64,000 nucleotides of DNA from Amycolatopsis thermophila (GCF_030814215.1 NZ_JAUSUT010000001.1:5580001-5644000); one strand, 5' to 3'; numbered from the stretch's first letter, positions 16,337-25,194 are shown. Translations and numbers: made by a program. Notes: generated by a model from the sequence alone, not told the origin.

Positions 16337-17142
16337 CAGCGGGGGCCGCCACGACGCCGCGCCGGCTGGTCGAGCTGACCGCGGAAGGCACGATAGCGAT
16401 GGTGCGGCTGAACCGGCCGGAGCGCCTCAACGCCTTGTCCGATGACATGCTGCGCGATCTCGAGACCGTGCTTGACATGATCGACGCCCGCCCCGGCTTC
16501 CGCGCGATCGTCGTGACCGGATACGGCCGCGCCTTCTGCGCTGGGGCCGATCTGCGGCAGCTGCTGGACAGGCTGGACACCGCGCAAGAAGAGATCTTGG
16601 GGTTCGTGCGACGCGCCGGGCAGCTGTTCAGCCGTTTGGAACGCGCCCCGTTGCCGGTCGTGGCCGCGGTGAACGGCCCGGCCGTGGCCGGAGGTTTCGA
16701 ATTGGTGCTCGCGGCCGACGTGGTGGTCGCGGCTGAGGGCGCGCTGCTCGGCGACGGGCATCTCCGCTACGGCATGCTTCCCGGTGGCGGCGGCGCGGTC
16801 CGGCTCGAACGCAAGATCCCAGCCAACATCGCCCGCCGCCTGCTGTTCACCGGCGACCTCGAACCCGCCGAACGTTTCCAGGACTGGGGACTCGTGGCCG
16901 AGGTCGTCCCGGCCGGGCGGCTCCTGGACTCCGCAATGGCTCTTGCGCACCGGCTGACCGCGGGGAGCGCACTCGGGCTGGCCGAGCTCAAGCGCGTGGC
17001 GAACGCCGCTCGTGACCTGCCCTCGGCCGAGGCGCTCCGGCTCGAGTTCGACGCCTTCGCCGGCTATCTCGGTTCGGCGGACCTGCGGGCTGGACTGACC
17101 GCCTTCCAGCAGCGCCGAAATCAGCGGTCGGAGGGGCGGTGA
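16333..17142 (+). CDS. Enoyl-CoA hydratase/isomerase (second copy)
   Basis: A 269-residue crotonase-fold enzyme. RLNRPERLNALSDDML, TGYGRAFCAGADLRQLL and VNGPAVAGGFELVLAADVVV give the CoA site and oxyanion hole. LLGDGHLRYGMLPGGGGAVR occupies the second catalytic region without the usual Glu pair, so the exact reaction is uncertain. GTG 16333 is supported by GGGGAG upstream and coupling to the small ORF. The gene is convergent with the TetR gene ending at 17162. It probably acts downstream of the synthetase. Confidence 0.88.
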   Translation: MTAGAATTPRRLVELTAEGTIAMVRLNRPERLNALSDDMLRDLETVLDMIDARPGFRAIVVTGYGRAFCAGADLRQLLDRLDTAQEEILGFVRRAGQLFSRLERAPLPVVAAVNGPAVAGGFELVLAADVVVAAEGALLGDGHLRYGMLPGGGGAVRLERKIPANIARRLLFTGDLEPAERFQDWGLVAEVVPAGRLLDSAMALAHRLTAGSALGLAELKRVANAARDLPSAEALRLEFDAFAGYLGSADLRAGLTAFQQRRNQRSEGR

Positions 17143-17161
17143 ACCTCGGGGCGCACCGAAC

Positions 17162-17800
17162 TCAGGCGCCCTGTTCGTCCGGCCATTGCCTGACCGGCTC
17201 GACGACCGCCGCCGGGGTGGAGTCGACGCCCAGGCACGCGTGCGCCGCGGTGATGAGAAGGTTCATCAGTTGCGGTACCGGCAGGCCGGAGTTGAAGAAC
17301 AGGATGGACTGGATGCTGCCGATCGCCGCGTGCACCAGCACCCGCAGCTCGCCGTCCGCCAGGTCCGGCCGCAGCGGAGCCACCGCGGCGACCCACTCCT
17401 CGATGTAGTGGCGCTGTGCCCGGCGCAGCCGGCGTAGGTCCTGCTCGGGGAGGTTGCGGGCTTCGCGGTGATAGACCTGCAAGATCCGGCGGTCCTCGAT
17501 GGCCACCCGCACGTGGTTGCGGATGAGCTTGCTGACCGCGTCCCGGTCGTCCTCCGCCTCGTCGACGATGGCGGAAGCCGCTTCGGTCAGCTGGGCCATG
17601 ACCTGTTCGAGCAGCTCGGCCAGGATGGCGACCTTGCTGTCGAAATGACGGTATATCCCAGATCCCACGATGCCCGCGGCCTGTCCGATGTCGGCCATGC
17701 CGACGGTGTGGTACCCGTGACGTGAGATCAGCTCGGCCGCCGCGGAGAGGATCCGGGCCTTGCGCGCCGGGTCACGCCGCGGCCGCTGCGGCTGCTTCAC
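17162..17800 (-). CDS. TetR-family regulator (paralogue 2)
   Basis: A 212-residue TetR protein with helix-turn-helix KARILSAAAELISRHGYHTV, then MADIGQAAGIVGSGIYRHF. GTG 17800 follows GGGAGG; a longer frame to 17902 lacks homology. It shares long identical stretches with the TetR at 12897-13514 (RRILQVYH, NLPEQD, LRRAQRHYIEEWVA, LVHAAIGSIQSILF), so it arose by duplication. It faces away from the secreted hydrolase gene, whose promoter carries the third dyad. Likely part of a two-repressor circuit for this catabolic island. Confidence 0.9.
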   Translation of the reverse strand: MKQPQRPRRDPARKARILSAAAELISRHGYHTVGMADIGQAAGIVGSGIYRHFDSKVAILAELLEQVMAQLTEAASAIVDEAEDDRDAVSKLIRNHVRVAIEDRRILQVYHREARNLPEQDLRRLRRAQRHYIEEWVAAVAPLRPDLADGELRVLVHAAIGSIQSILFFNSGLPVPQLMNLLITAAHACLGVDSTPAAVVEPVRQWPDEQGA

Positions 17801-18421
17801 CTGATACCTCCCTTGACGTTGGCCGTTCTCGATCGTACCCGGGCGCCGCCCGCCCCACTGGCCCCGCCGAGGTGGCGCCCGTGCGGTGCCTGTCGTTGCC
17901 ATCGCCGCCCGGCCGGTGGGCGATGGCGCAGGGCCCGGCTCGGTCGGCGACGGGCAAGCCAGTTGCGACCGGTCCGTACCGGGTCGGCTGCGGTCACGTC
18001 ACGCCACGAGCCACGAGCCGCGGACTCGCTGAAGCAGCCGGCAGGCTGCGTGCCGTCCCGGGGACGGCGGACACACCCGAGCCCCGACCATGCCAACACG
18101 GCCGGAATCAGGGCCAGGACCGGAACGCTTCCGCCCCGGGGGCCCGTGACCGAGCGGCCCTGCGAGGGAGAGGCCCGGCCGCGTCGCCCAGCACTGCTGC
18201 TCGGCGCCGGTGGGGCCGACTGTGACGCCACCCAACGCTGTGCGACCAGGGCGACCGCAGCCGGCCGTCGCGAACAATTAACCCGCTCATGTGAGGTTGC
18301 GGCCGGGTGAACCGTGCTAGAGTCCAGTCGCTAGTGAATAGCAGTTCACTTCAAGTTCGCAGTCCCGAAGTCCGTTCACCACGGTAGTTTCTTCCGTCCG
18401 CAGGATGACAACGAGGTCACC
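17801..18421. other. Intergenic region between TetR and secreted hydrolase
   Basis: About 620 bp with no frame that looks like a real protein; the open frames are Arg/Pro/Ala-rich shadows of GC bias. The right end (18290-18421) is lower in GC, carries the dyad at 18331-18352, and is the promoter region of the hydrolase. Nothing else recognisable is seen. Confidence 0.5.
18331..18352. promoter_or_regulatory. Dyad operator before secreted hydrolase
   Basis: AGTGAA-TAGCAG-TTCACT (18333-18350) is a perfect inverted repeat with 6-bp arms, 71 bp before ATG 18422. Aligned over 22 positions it matches the 4657 operator core at 13, with TAGTGAAT and CACT conserved. This places the hydrolase in the proposed TetR regulon. 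Confidence 0.65.
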
Positions 18422-19762
18422 ATGAGGGTATTGAAGAACAGTCATTCACAACGGTGTCGCCGCTTCCGGCGCTCGATCGTGCTGTCGGCAGTCCTGCTGC
18501 TGGTCGTCGGCAGCGCGGTCGTGCCGGCCCAGGCGGCCGGAACGCCGGCTACCGACTGCAGAAACGTCGCCATACCGGTCACCGCCGCCGGACAGCCGGC
18601 AACCATCACGGGCACGCTGTGCGTTCCGCCGGGGGCGACCACTGTGCAAATCCTCGTTCACGGCTGGTCCTACGCGCGGTACTACTGGGACCTGCCGTAC
18701 GAGCCGGACACCTACTCCTACGTCCGGGCGGCGAACAAGCGCGGCTACGCGACGCTGGACATGGACCGCCTCGGTGACGGCCAGTCGACGCACCCGCTGA
18801 GCGCCTTCGACAACTTCTACGCCGATGTCAGCACCGTCCACCAGGTGATCACCGCCTTGCGCGACGGCGGGCTCGGGGCCCGGTTCGGCAAGGTGATCGA
18901 GGTCGGGCACAGTCTCGGCGGCATCGTGACGATGACCGAGGCGGGCATCTACCGCGACGTCGATGCGATCATCCCGACCGGAATCGCGCATTCACTGAAC
19001 TACGTCAACGTGGTCACCAAGATCATCGCTGACGACTACCCGGCGACGGCCGACCCCAAGTTCACCTCTGCCGGGCTCGATCCGGCCTACCTGACCAGCT
19101 ATCCCGGCACCCGGGGCGGGTTCTACCTCAGCGGTCCCACCGCAACGGACTCCGCAGTCGTCGCGAAGGACGAGCAGCTCAAGGAGACCGGCAACCTGGT
19201 GGAGCTGGCCACGCTGGCGGGCTACAACGTCCTGAACGTCGACCGGACGCTGAACATCCCCGTCTACGCGGTAGTCGGCCAGCACGACCCCTTCATCTGC
19301 GGTCTGCTCGGGCCGAGTTGCGGCAGCTCCCAGGCGCTGGCCGACTTCGAGCGCCCGTTCTACGGTCCGGGCGCGACGGTCGTCGCCGACGTGGTTCCGG
19401 ACAGCGGTCATGACCTCCAGCTGGAGCGGAGCGCGCCGGAGAGCAACGCGCGGATGCTCGACTTCTCCGACAAGTACGTCGGGGCGGGCAACGCCCTTCG
19501 CAACACCGCGCCGGGGGCGGCGGCTCCGGTGCGCGCCCCGGCGAACCCGGCGCCAAGCCTGGCAGCAAAGGCCATCAACGCCGCGGTCATCCAGGCGGTC
19601 GTCCCGGCGATAGCGTTGCTGCAGCAGGCGAGCAATACCGTGCCGGGGCTGGGCGACAACCAGGATCCCATTCCCGGGATGGCGGCCGCCTTGTCGACCA
19701 TCGGCAACCTCACCGACGCGCTCGTCGGGACGTTCCCGGAGGGCGTGATCGCCGGCAGCTGA
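18422..19762 (+). CDS. Secreted alpha/beta hydrolase
   Basis: A 446-residue exported hydrolase. Residues 1-38 form a Sec signal peptide (basic start, hydrophobic IVLSAVLLLVVGSAVV, cleavage after AQA). The alpha/beta-hydrolase triad is visible: nucleophile Ser about 164 in GHSLGG, Asp about 289 in GQHDPF, His about 330 in DSGHDL; HGW near residue 80 is the oxyanion-type loop. A Pro/Ala-rich and hydrophobic C-terminal extension of about 80 residues follows. It acts outside the cell, perhaps cleaving an ester to release the alcohol or acid consumed by the atu-like enzymes. The shared operator supports this; the substrate is inferred. Confidence 0.85.
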   Translation: MRVLKNSHSQRCRRFRRSIVLSAVLLLVVGSAVVPAQAAGTPATDCRNVAIPVTAAGQPATITGTLCVPPGATTVQILVHGWSYARYYWDLPYEPDTYSYVRAANKRGYATLDMDRLGDGQSTHPLSAFDNFYADVSTVHQVITALRDGGLGARFGKVIEVGHSLGGIVTMTEAGIYRDVDAIIPTGIAHSLNYVNVVTKIIADDYPATADPKFTSAGLDPAYLTSYPGTRGGFYLSGPTATDSAVVAKDEQLKETGNLVELATLAGYNVLNVDRTLNIPVYAVVGQHDPFICGLLGPSCGSSQALADFERPFYGPGATVVADVVPDSGHDLQLERSAPESNARMLDFSDKYVGAGNALRNTAPGAAAPVRAPANPAPSLAAKAINAAVIQAVVPAIALLQQASNTVPGLGDNQDPIPGMAAALSTIGNLTDALVGTFPEGVIAGS

Positions 19763-19773
19763 GGCCGGCAGAG

Positions 19774-19804
19774 GAGCCGCGCGTCACGCCCCGGCGCGCG
19801 GCTC
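19774..19804 (+). terminator. Rho-independent-type hairpin
   Basis: GAGCCGCGCG and CGCGCGGCTC form a perfect 10-bp stem around an 11-nt loop, 12 bp after the hydrolase stop. There is no long T run, as is usual in actinomycetes. Confidence 0.8.
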
Positions 19805-20516
19805 TTCGCATGCCGGCCGTTCCCCGCCCGGCGGGTCGACCGAGCCCTGGGCAGGGGCCAAGGACAGCGGCAGCTCGTGGAAGACGACGGCGGTAGGCGT
19901 GCGTGAGGGATTTGGTCACCACTGATGGGCAGTTCGGGTGCGGCCGGTAGGCCGATCGCGCCGACGGAGACGATGTCGGCACGCGTGGCCACCGCGGCGA
20001 TCGACGAGACCAGCAGCGGATCGGAGGCGTTGCCGATGTCGCTCCAGCGGCAACTGTCTGTTTGCCCAGATCGCCGCCTTGCCGCCCATGGTCGAGTTGT
20101 ACCTGCACCGCACCGACGCGCTCCACTCATCACGACGATCTCGAGGTGATCCTGGCGTCGAACCGGGTGTAACAATCCGGGCGACGCACCGGCCAGGATG
20201 GTGTACACGGTCTTCCCGCCGCACCGCTGAGCGCGATGTGCGGTGGAGGTCGGCCGGCGATCAAGCGCCAGCCCCGGTCGGGGGATACGTTGCCGCAGCG
20301 TGACCGGTGATCCGTGCAGCGCGGTCGGCTGCAGGTGGTGCCGGACCGCGCGCAAGCCCCCAGCGCCTCGCCGCCGCCAGCTCGCCCTGGTCTGCCGTGC
20401 ACCGTGTCCTCGCTGGCACCCGCGGGGTCGTGCTCGGTGGACAGCAACCGCAGCAGGCCACGGTCACGGCCGGCGCCCTGGCACCTTGGTCGGCCGGGCG
20501 TGGGCGCAGCTGTGGC
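19805..20516. other. Decayed stretch, no intact gene
   Basis: No frame is convincing. On the minus strand, short protein-like runs occur in different frames (DPLLVSSIAAVATRADIVSV, then TKSLTHAYR, then TAVVFHELPLSLAPAQG before a stop near 19798), suggesting a broken gene I cannot identify. The first run faintly resembles LLM-class oxidoreductases. Confidence 0.3.
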
Positions 20517-21235
20517 ATGTGGTCGCCCCCGCACAGCCACGACAGCGCCGACCGGTTCGACAGCGCGCTGGAGACCAGCAAGCGCGGGATGCGCACCCTG
20601 GTGTGGTCCTTCCTGGCGTTGTTCGTGACGGCGATCGCGCAGCTGGTGATCGTGCTGTTCACCGGCTCGGTCGCCCTGCTGGGCGACACGATCCACAACT
20701 TCGCCGACGCGCTCACGGCGCTGCCGGTCGGCATCGCCTTCGCGCTCGGCCGTCGCGCCGCCTCGCGCCGGTTCACCTACGGCCTGGGCCGCGCCGAAGA
20801 CCTCGCCGGGGTGGTGGTCGTGGTGATCATCGCGCTGTCCGCGGCGCTGGCCGGCTACGAGGCCGTCGAGCGCCTGATCGACCCGCAGCCGGTCACCGGG
20901 CTCTGGGTGGTCGCCGCGGCCGGGGTGATCGGATTCCTGGGTAACGAGCTCGTCGCCCGGTGGCGCATCACCGTCGGCGGGCAGATCGGGTCGGCCGCGC
21001 TGGTCGCCGACGGACTGCACGCCCGCGCCGACGGCTTCACCTCGCTCGCCGTAGTGCTCGGCGGCGGGCTCGGGTTCCCCTACCCTCACCGTGGCCGAAG
21101 CGCACCGGCTCGCGCACGAGGTCGAGCACCGGCTCGTCCACGACGTTCCGCGTCTGACGGCCGCCGTGGTGCACACCGAGCCGTCGCAGGCGCCGACGCC
21201 GCCCACGAACTCCTGGCGCACCATTAGCCCGGAAC
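20517..21235 (+). pseudogene. Cation diffusion facilitator with internal deletion
   Basis: From ATG 20517 the protein has a His-containing N-terminus and CDF membrane domain: LVIVLFTGSVALLGDTIHNF with ADALTALPVGIAFAL, YGLGRAEDLAGVVVVVIIAL, and ALVADGLHARADGFTSLAVV, which carries metal-site D/H residues of CDF exporters. After GGGLGFPYP the match jumps into another frame to the extreme C-terminus (TVAEAHRLAHEVEHRLVHDV, then PRLTAAVVHTEP). Roughly the last helices and most of the cytosolic domain are missing. This is an internal deletion with frameshift, so probably non-functional. Confidence 0.8.
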
Positions 21236-21350
21236 TGTTCCGTTCCCGTCGGCGACCGGCGCGGTGCACACGGAATCGGCGGCGCCACCCAGACCCAAAC
21301 CGAACCGGTGATCGCCTACCGCGCCTGCGCCGACTTCGGCCTCACTGCCC

Positions 21351-22004
21351 TCATTGCTGGACCCGGGTCTCGGGCCGGATGGCCCGCACGTAGTACAGGA
21401 ACGGGGGCAAATCGCCGTCGGTCACGGCGGCGAAGCCCGCGTCCCGGATCATCGGCGCGATCCGTTCGACGGGGTTGTGCCGCATCGCGGCGCCGACAAG
21501 CCTGCCGCCGAAGTGGCCGTGCGAGGGGTGGTAATCGGCCAGCACGATGCGCCCGCCCGGCCGCAGCACCCGGAACATCTCCCGCACCGCGGTGGCCCGC
21601 CCTGGCTCCGGAACGTGATGCAACGCGAGGCTGGAGACCACCACGTCGAACGACTCGTCCGGGGCGGCGAGGGCTTCGGCCTTCCCGAGTTCGAAGGAGC
21701 AGTTCGCGCTGCCGCGCACCCGTCGGGCCCGGTTGATCATCGGCGCGGACGGGTCGATCCCCACTGCCTCACCGCCGGGCGACACCGCCCTCGCCGCCAG
21801 CGCGGTCAAGTAGCCGGGCCCACAGCCCACGTCGAGCACACGGTCCCCTGGCTGCGCCCCGCTCAGGTCGACGAGCGCCCCGAAGGTGCGCCGACGCCGT
21901 CCGGCGAACACCACTGCCGAAAACGTGTCGTACAACCGGGCGCGACCGATGGCCCCCGGTGCGTCCGCCTGCGGTTCCCCTGTGAACAGGTGTCCCAGCT
22001 CCAC
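21351..22004 (-). CDS. Class I SAM-dependent methyltransferase
   Basis: A 217-residue methyltransferase. Motif I is VLDVGCGPGYLTALAARAV, the SAM-ribose acidic residue lies in AVGIDPSAPMI, motif II region is FDVVVSSLALHHVPE, and post-motif is RVLRPGGRIVLADYHPS. The C-terminus (VTDGDLPPFLYYVRA) is typical of small-molecule or lipid methyltransferases. It is divergent from the TetR at 22090 with two dyads between, so the TetR probably represses it. Substrate unknown. Confidence 0.9.
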   Translation of the reverse strand: MELGHLFTGEPQADAPGAIGRARLYDTFSAVVFAGRRRRTFGALVDLSGAQPGDRVLDVGCGPGYLTALAARAVSPGGEAVGIDPSAPMINRARRVRGSANCSFELGKAEALAAPDESFDVVVSSLALHHVPEPGRATAVREMFRVLRPGGRIVLADYHPSHGHFGGRLVGAAMRHNPVERIAPMIRDAGFAAVTDGDLPPFLYYVRAIRPETRVQQ

Positions 22005-22016
22005 GACGGCCCCTAA

Positions 22017-22058
22017 CTTAGTGATGACTAAGATGTGCCGATATTAGTCGCCACTAAG
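22017..22058. promoter_or_regulatory. Tandem TetR operator
   Basis: 22017-22032 is CTTAGT-GATG-ACTAAG (perfect 6-bp arms). 22043-22058 is ATTAGT-CGCC-ACTAAG (5 of 6 arm pairs). Centres are 26 bp apart. It lies between the divergent methyltransferase and TetR genes and is the likely site of the TetR protein at 22090. Confidence 0.82.
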
Positions 22059-22089
22059 TAGCGTGCGCAAGACTGGATACGATGCACAT

Positions 22090-22701
22090 GTGAGCGACGA
22101 GCAGGCCACCCGGCGCCCTCGGATGACGGCGCAGCAGCGCCGCGAGTCGATCCTGGCCGCGGCGACCGAAGTGTTCGCCGAGACCGGGTATCAGCGCGGC
22201 AAGACCTCCGCGGTGGCACAACGGGTCGGTGTCAGCGAGCCGGTGATCTTCCAGAACTTCGGCACGAAAGCGGCTCTGTTCGCAGCGGTCGTCACCCGGC
22301 ACGCCGACCAGGTCTGCGCCTGGCTCGACCGGCTCACCGCACAACGGGTCTCCGTGGCGGGCCTGCTGGCCGCGGCACTGGACCCCACACACGTGGAGCA
22401 CATCCACGATGCCGGAACGATCGGCGCCCTGTTCGCCGAGGCGTCCACACTGACCGGCGAACCCGAGATCGAAGCTGCAGCGCACCGCGCGAACCAGCGC
22501 ATCGCCGGCGCCCTCACGAACCTTCTCGAGCAGGGCCGCCGCGCGGGCGAACTGCGTGCCGACCTCGACACCGAGTCCGGTGCCTGGTGGCTGCTCTCTC
22601 TCGCGGCATCACAGAAGTTCCGCCGCGCCGCCGCTCCCGAGACCATCGAGGCCCGCCTCGCGAAGACAACGCTGGAATTCTTCATCGGGAACGAGCATTA
22701 G
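22090..22701 (+). CDS. TetR-family regulator
   Basis: A 203-residue TetR protein with helix-turn-helix RRESILAAATEVFAETGYQR, then TSAVAQRVGVSEPVIFQNFG. The remainder is a TetR_C-type helical domain ending LEFFIGNEH. GTG 22090 is preferred for the conserved length; GTG 22063 is in frame. No strong Shine-Dalgarno is visible, and the operator lies just upstream, consistent with autorepression. Target is presumably the divergent methyltransferase. Confidence 0.88.
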   Translation: MSDEQATRRPRMTAQQRRESILAAATEVFAETGYQRGKTSAVAQRVGVSEPVIFQNFGTKAALFAAVVTRHADQVCAWLDRLTAQRVSVAGLLAAALDPTHVEHIHDAGTIGALFAEASTLTGEPEIEAAAHRANQRIAGALTNLLEQGRRAGELRADLDTESGAWWLLSLAASQKFRRAAAPETIEARLAKTTLEFFIGNEH

Positions 22702-22919
22702 CTCGTGACCAGCCCAGCCAACCGTGACGCTGACGATGGACGCCCGCATGGCATTGGCGCTGCGTGTCGGCGGCGGGCCAAGCGGTGGACTCCCGCCGCT
22801 CACGTGCGGGCGAGGAGGTCGTACAAGAGCTAGAGCTGATCTTCTGGGTGATCGTGGTGGAGCGCGTTCCGGGCAAACGCGCCCGGGGCCGGTCGCGGGC
22901 AGCAGGCCTGAACCCCCGT

Positions 22920-23128
22920 TCCCGGTGAGCTCCTTGGCGTAGCAGACGATCTGGGGCAGGCCTTGTGCCGGCCGAACTTCGGGATCTTGGTGTAACCCGG
23001 CGACTCGTAGAGCTTGATCGCCCCCTGCTGGCCGAGCCCGGTCTCCAGGATCATCCGTTTGCGGCCGGCTAGCGCCGCGGTGTGCTCCAGTTCGCGCACG
23101 ATCCCCGCGCGCGTAGCCGCGACGGCGC
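22920..23128 (-). pseudogene. GNAT acetyltransferase fragment
   Basis: The minus strand encodes RRRGYAR, then RELEHTAALAGRKRMILETG, LGQQGAIKLYESPGYTKIPK, and, in another frame, PQIVCYAKEL. This is the acetyl-CoA-binding motif and C-terminal half of a GNAT enzyme with frameshifts. Its N-terminal half is replaced by the transposase remnant to the right, so the insertion cut the gene. Confidence 0.72.
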
Positions 23129-23668
23129 AGGGGTTCGGCGTCGGGAAGTTCGCTGCCGTCTGTGGGCTTGCGGTACGGCATGATCACTCCGGGGTTGCCA
23201 CGGGTGGACGCCGTCGGCCATGACGGGTCGGTCGTCGATCTGATCTTGGATGCCGGAGTCGCGCTAGACGGTGCAGTCGTTGCGGTTGCCGGGTTGTGGC
23301 TCGCCGGTGGCGATGACCAGGCGAGTGTCGGCGTCGATCGCGATCTGCCCGTTGGTGGAGTACCGGTGGTTCTTGCTGGGCGCGGCCGGCCGATGGTCCC
23401 GGATGGGGACCAGGGTGGCGTCCACGATCGCGACCGAGTCGATCCGCCGCTTCCGCGCCGGCGCCAACGCCAACAGCGGTCCGACCTTGTCGATCACCTG
23501 ATCAGCCAGCGGCAACGCCCACTGCCTCCCCGGTCGGCCATCTGCGATCTCGTGGCCGAACAGCAGCGCCGAGCGGGCGCATGCCGAACGCGACCGCGTG
23601 GGTGCCGGGTGTATGCCGAGCAGCGATGACAAGGCGATGCGAGCGGCGGGCAGGGGGCGACCGGCCAC
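23128..23668 (-). mobile_element. Degenerate IS5-group transposase (DDE_Tnp_4-like)
   Basis: The frame 23668-23264 has IDSVAIVDATLVPIRDHRPA, KNHRYSTNGQIAIDADTRLV, then IATGEPQPGNRNDCTV, the central DDE region of IS5-like transposases. After a stop/frameshift at 23264, further pieces (RDSGIQDQI, VIMPYRKPTDGSELP) continue the same family order to about 23128. Disrupted and inactive; it joins the truncated GNAT gene. Confidence 0.75.
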
Positions 23669-23728
23669 CTCAGGGCGGGCGGGAGCTGTTTCGGGCGTGG
23701 GCGTACCCGGGACTCGAGGAGGGAAATG

Positions 23729-25084
23729 TCAGGCAGCGAGGGCTTCGGCAAAAGCGCGAGCGCCGCCTTGCCGGCCAAGGGAAAGCACCAGGGGCAGGAC
23801 GGCTTCCGCGCGCGGGCCCGCGTTGCCGGTGAACTTCGCCCGGATGTCCTCGTGGGACAGGGGCCGCTCGGCGTGGCCGCGGTGCACGGCTTCGCGGCGG
23901 GCCAGCTTACGTCCATCGTGCAGCTCGATCTCGACGGACGCCGAATACGCGTGCGGATACAGGCTTTCTGGGTCGTCGCCGATCTCCACGAGCTGCGCCA
24001 GGCCCAGGATTTCCTTGTCCGCCAATGCGTCTTCGGTGAACTCGGCGAGGGTCAGCCTGCCGCGGGAGATGGAGGCGGCGACCACGAAGGGCAGGCTGAA
24101 CTTGGCGTCGTAGTCGTCTTGCGGGGCGCGTTTTCGGTCGATCGGGTCGCACACGGCCGCGCCGGGCGTCGGGTGGATGAAGCAGCGGATGCGCGCGACG
24201 TCGGCCGCGCTGAAGCTGGCTTCGGCGCGCAGGGCCAGCACGGCGTCGGCAAAGGCGTGGGTGAAATGGCAGCTGGGAAAGGGCTTCACGGCGGTGTCGA
24301 GGAGTTCCCATCGGGTCCCCAGGTCCTCTACCAGTTCGGTGGCCTCCCACTCGCGACCCTGTAGGTGAGTGGCGTAGAGGCCGTACCGGCCTTCGTAGAC
24401 GCGCGGCGGGCCGGGCCAGTCTTCGGCGGCGAAGGCCGCCGCGGTGAGCGCCGAGTTCGCCGCCCAGCCGGGGTGGAGGCGTTTGGTCCAAGCGCCCTCT
24501 TCGAGGAATTCCAGGATGCCTGAGGCCATCGACCCCACGATTTCTTGCGCCGTCGTGATTCCCCCGGAATCCAGACCGGACAGTTTCGCCGCCGCGACGG
24601 CCGAGCCGAACGCACCCGCGACGCCGGTGGGGTGGAAGCCGACGGTGTGGAACCCGCCGCGGGAAACCTTCCCGACGCGGGCACTGATCTCGACGGCCAG
24701 AATGTAAGCGACCAGCAGGTCCTCAGTGGACCGGCCGTGCTGCACCGCCGCGGCGAGCGCGGTGGGCAGGGCTGTGGCCGAGACGTGTGTGATGGCTCCG
24801 CTGTGGGTGTCGTCGAAGTCGAGACCGTGAATCAGCACCGCGTTCAGCATCGCGGCTTCGCGGGGCGCGAGCCGGTCGGGCAGCCCGAGCACCGGCTGGT
24901 CGCCCGTGCCGAAGCGGGCCAGTGCACGCCGTGCCCGCCTGGTGAACTCCTGCTCGCCGGCGGCGAGCGCGACGCCGACGGCGTCCAGGATCAGGTGACG
25001 GGCCCGGTCGACCACTTCGGGAGGCAGGTCGCCGAGTCGCGTACAGGCGGCGAACTCGCCGACGGTCCGGGCGATGGTGGACAC
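23729..25084 (-). CDS. MmgE/PrpD family dehydratase/decarboxylase-like protein
   Basis: A 451-residue member of the family that includes 2-methylcitrate dehydratase and cis-aconitate decarboxylase. Seen are VVDRARHLILDAVGVALAAG, the family hallmark GLDFDDTHSGAITHVSATAL, VGFHPTGVAGAFGSAVAAAK, KRLHPGWAANSALTAAAFA, KPFPSCHFTHAFADA and DDYDAKFSLPFVVAASI. GTG 25084 follows GGAGG. It lies downstream of, and on the same strand as, the GntR gene, with a GntR-type site between. An MmgE/PrpD gene accompanies the itaconate degradation genes in Pseudomonas, which fits the operon across the promoter. The exact reaction is not established by sequence. Confidence 0.9.
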   Translation of the reverse strand: MSTIARTVGEFAACTRLGDLPPEVVDRARHLILDAVGVALAAGEQEFTRRARRALARFGTGDQPVLGLPDRLAPREAAMLNAVLIHGLDFDDTHSGAITHVSATALPTALAAAVQHGRSTEDLLVAYILAVEISARVGKVSRGGFHTVGFHPTGVAGAFGSAVAAAKLSGLDSGGITTAQEIVGSMASGILEFLEEGAWTKRLHPGWAANSALTAAAFAAEDWPGPPRVYEGRYGLYATHLQGREWEATELVEDLGTRWELLDTAVKPFPSCHFTHAFADAVLALRAEASFSAADVARIRCFIHPTPGAAVCDPIDRKRAPQDDYDAKFSLPFVVAASISRGRLTLAEFTEDALADKEILGLAQLVEIGDDPESLYPHAYSASVEIELHDGRKLARREAVHRGHAERPLSHEDIRAKFTGNAGPRAEAVLPLVLSLGRQGGARAFAEALAA

Positions 25085-25177
25085 GGGCTCCTCCAGGGAC
25101 TCGTCGTTGGTGACCCACGGGGACGCCGAATGTCCCGCCGCCCCAGTCTGCAAGCGACGGGGCCCTCGCGCAAGGAA

Positions 25178-25194
25178 AAGTTCAGACGTTTTCA
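25178..25194. promoter_or_regulatory. GntR-type operator candidate 2
   Basis: Read on the minus strand this is GAAAACGTCTGAACTTT, sharing the 11-base block AAAACGTCTGA with the site at 25973. It overlaps the GntR stop codon and sits 94 bp or more before the MmgE/PrpD start at 25084, so that gene may have its own controlled promoter. Confidence 0.5.

Noticed and set aside
19774..19804. Attachment site of an integrative element
   Set aside because: The sequence is a simple perfect hairpin just after a stop codon, with no integrase or tRNA gene nearby; terminator is the simpler reading.
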